From contig JAUIHJ010000566.1 of assembly GCA_030432015.1 (NCBI GenBank), positions 1-5,673 of the forward strand: 5,673 nucleotides of DNA, in the 5' to 3' direction. A program made the position numbers and the translations under genes. Of the stretch, positions 5,619 to 5,673 are shown piece after piece; position 1 is the first letter of the stretch; every line of letters begins with the position of its first letter. Source of the stretch: a bacterium (GTDB taxonomy: Bacteria > Planctomycetota > Planctomycetia > Pirellulales > Pirellulaceae). A model generated the notes under the pieces. That model saw nothing but the letters and a program-made list of their open reading frames with translations, was not told where the DNA came from and searched no databases.

Positions 5619-5673
5619 ATGAATCAACCTGAAGCTAAACTCGCTCCGGTCCTACTGTTCATCTATGGCACGC
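5619..5673 (+). CDS. Start of a probable gamma-glutamylcyclotransferase-like (AIG2/YtfP-type) protein, cut by the right edge
   Basis: Only 18 codons are visible: a short polar leader, MNQPEAKLAP, then VLLFIYGT. Proteins of the gamma-glutamylcyclotransferase/AIG2-like fold open with a first strand and substrate-binding loop reading roughly VFVYGTLR, and this fits closely in both sequence and position. Members release 5-oxoproline from gamma-glutamyl amines or peptides, though many bacterial ones have no proven substrate. An in-frame ATG at 5601 would add six residues, but it has no ribosome binding site. GGAG at 5606-5609 lies nine bases before ATG 5619, which favours the latter. A -10-like TATATT (5565-5570) lies upstream without a good -35. 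The gene is divergent from the hybrid kinase and need not be functionally linked to it. Eighteen residues cannot settle the family. Confidence 0.6.
   Translation, partial: MNQPEAKLAPVLLFIYGT

Noticed and set aside
1..5673. Mobile elements, CRISPR arrays, tRNA or rRNA genes
   Set aside because: I found no transposase, terminal repeats, spaced direct-repeat array or cloverleaf-like stretch on either strand.

Overview
The window looks like a chromosomal signal-transduction locus from a bacterium, most likely a member of the Planctomycetota. That placement is inferred from protein style. The receiver-plus-GHKL protein and the receiver-plus-STAS protein closely resemble families I recall as abundant in Pirellula/Rhodopirellula-like genomes: tails such as FNETGSEVTLFMRR and RRFDKLFDL, and an S-x-AA motif in place of DSSG in the STAS domain. 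The moderately high GC content fits. Nothing here looks like a phage, IS element, CRISPR array or RNA gene.

Layout, left to right. Positions 1-334 hold no secure gene. A reading frame on the minus strand (1-229, open at the left edge) may be the start of an unrecognised protein. Two plus-strand genes follow: 335-1156 encodes a response-regulator receiver fused to an RsbW/SpoIIAB-like GHKL domain, and 1291-2052 encodes a receiver fused to a STAS (anti-anti-sigma-like) domain. Their 134-base gap holds a terminator-like inverted repeat and a short direct repeat. A 227-base convergent gap with several inverted repeats separates them from a large minus-strand gene (2280-5456) for a soluble hybrid histidine kinase: PAS-PAS-PAS-HisKA-HATPase-REC-REC-HPt. 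A divergent gap of about 160 bases leads to the first 18 codons of a probable gamma-glutamylcyclotransferase-like protein, cut by the right edge.

The most interesting point is the pairing of a receiver-fused kinase-like partner with a receiver-fused STAS partner, both of which have lost residues needed for classical Ser-phosphorylation partner switching. The GHKL domain lacks the catalytic Glu position and the G2 glycines. The STAS domain has Asn-Ala where the phosphorylatable Ser would lie. Both receivers and every phosphotransfer residue of the neighbouring hybrid kinase are intact. A reasonable inference is a partner-switch-like module whose binding is set by aspartyl phosphorylation from a phosphorelay, with the hybrid kinase as a candidate donor. 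This is a hypothesis from sequence alone.
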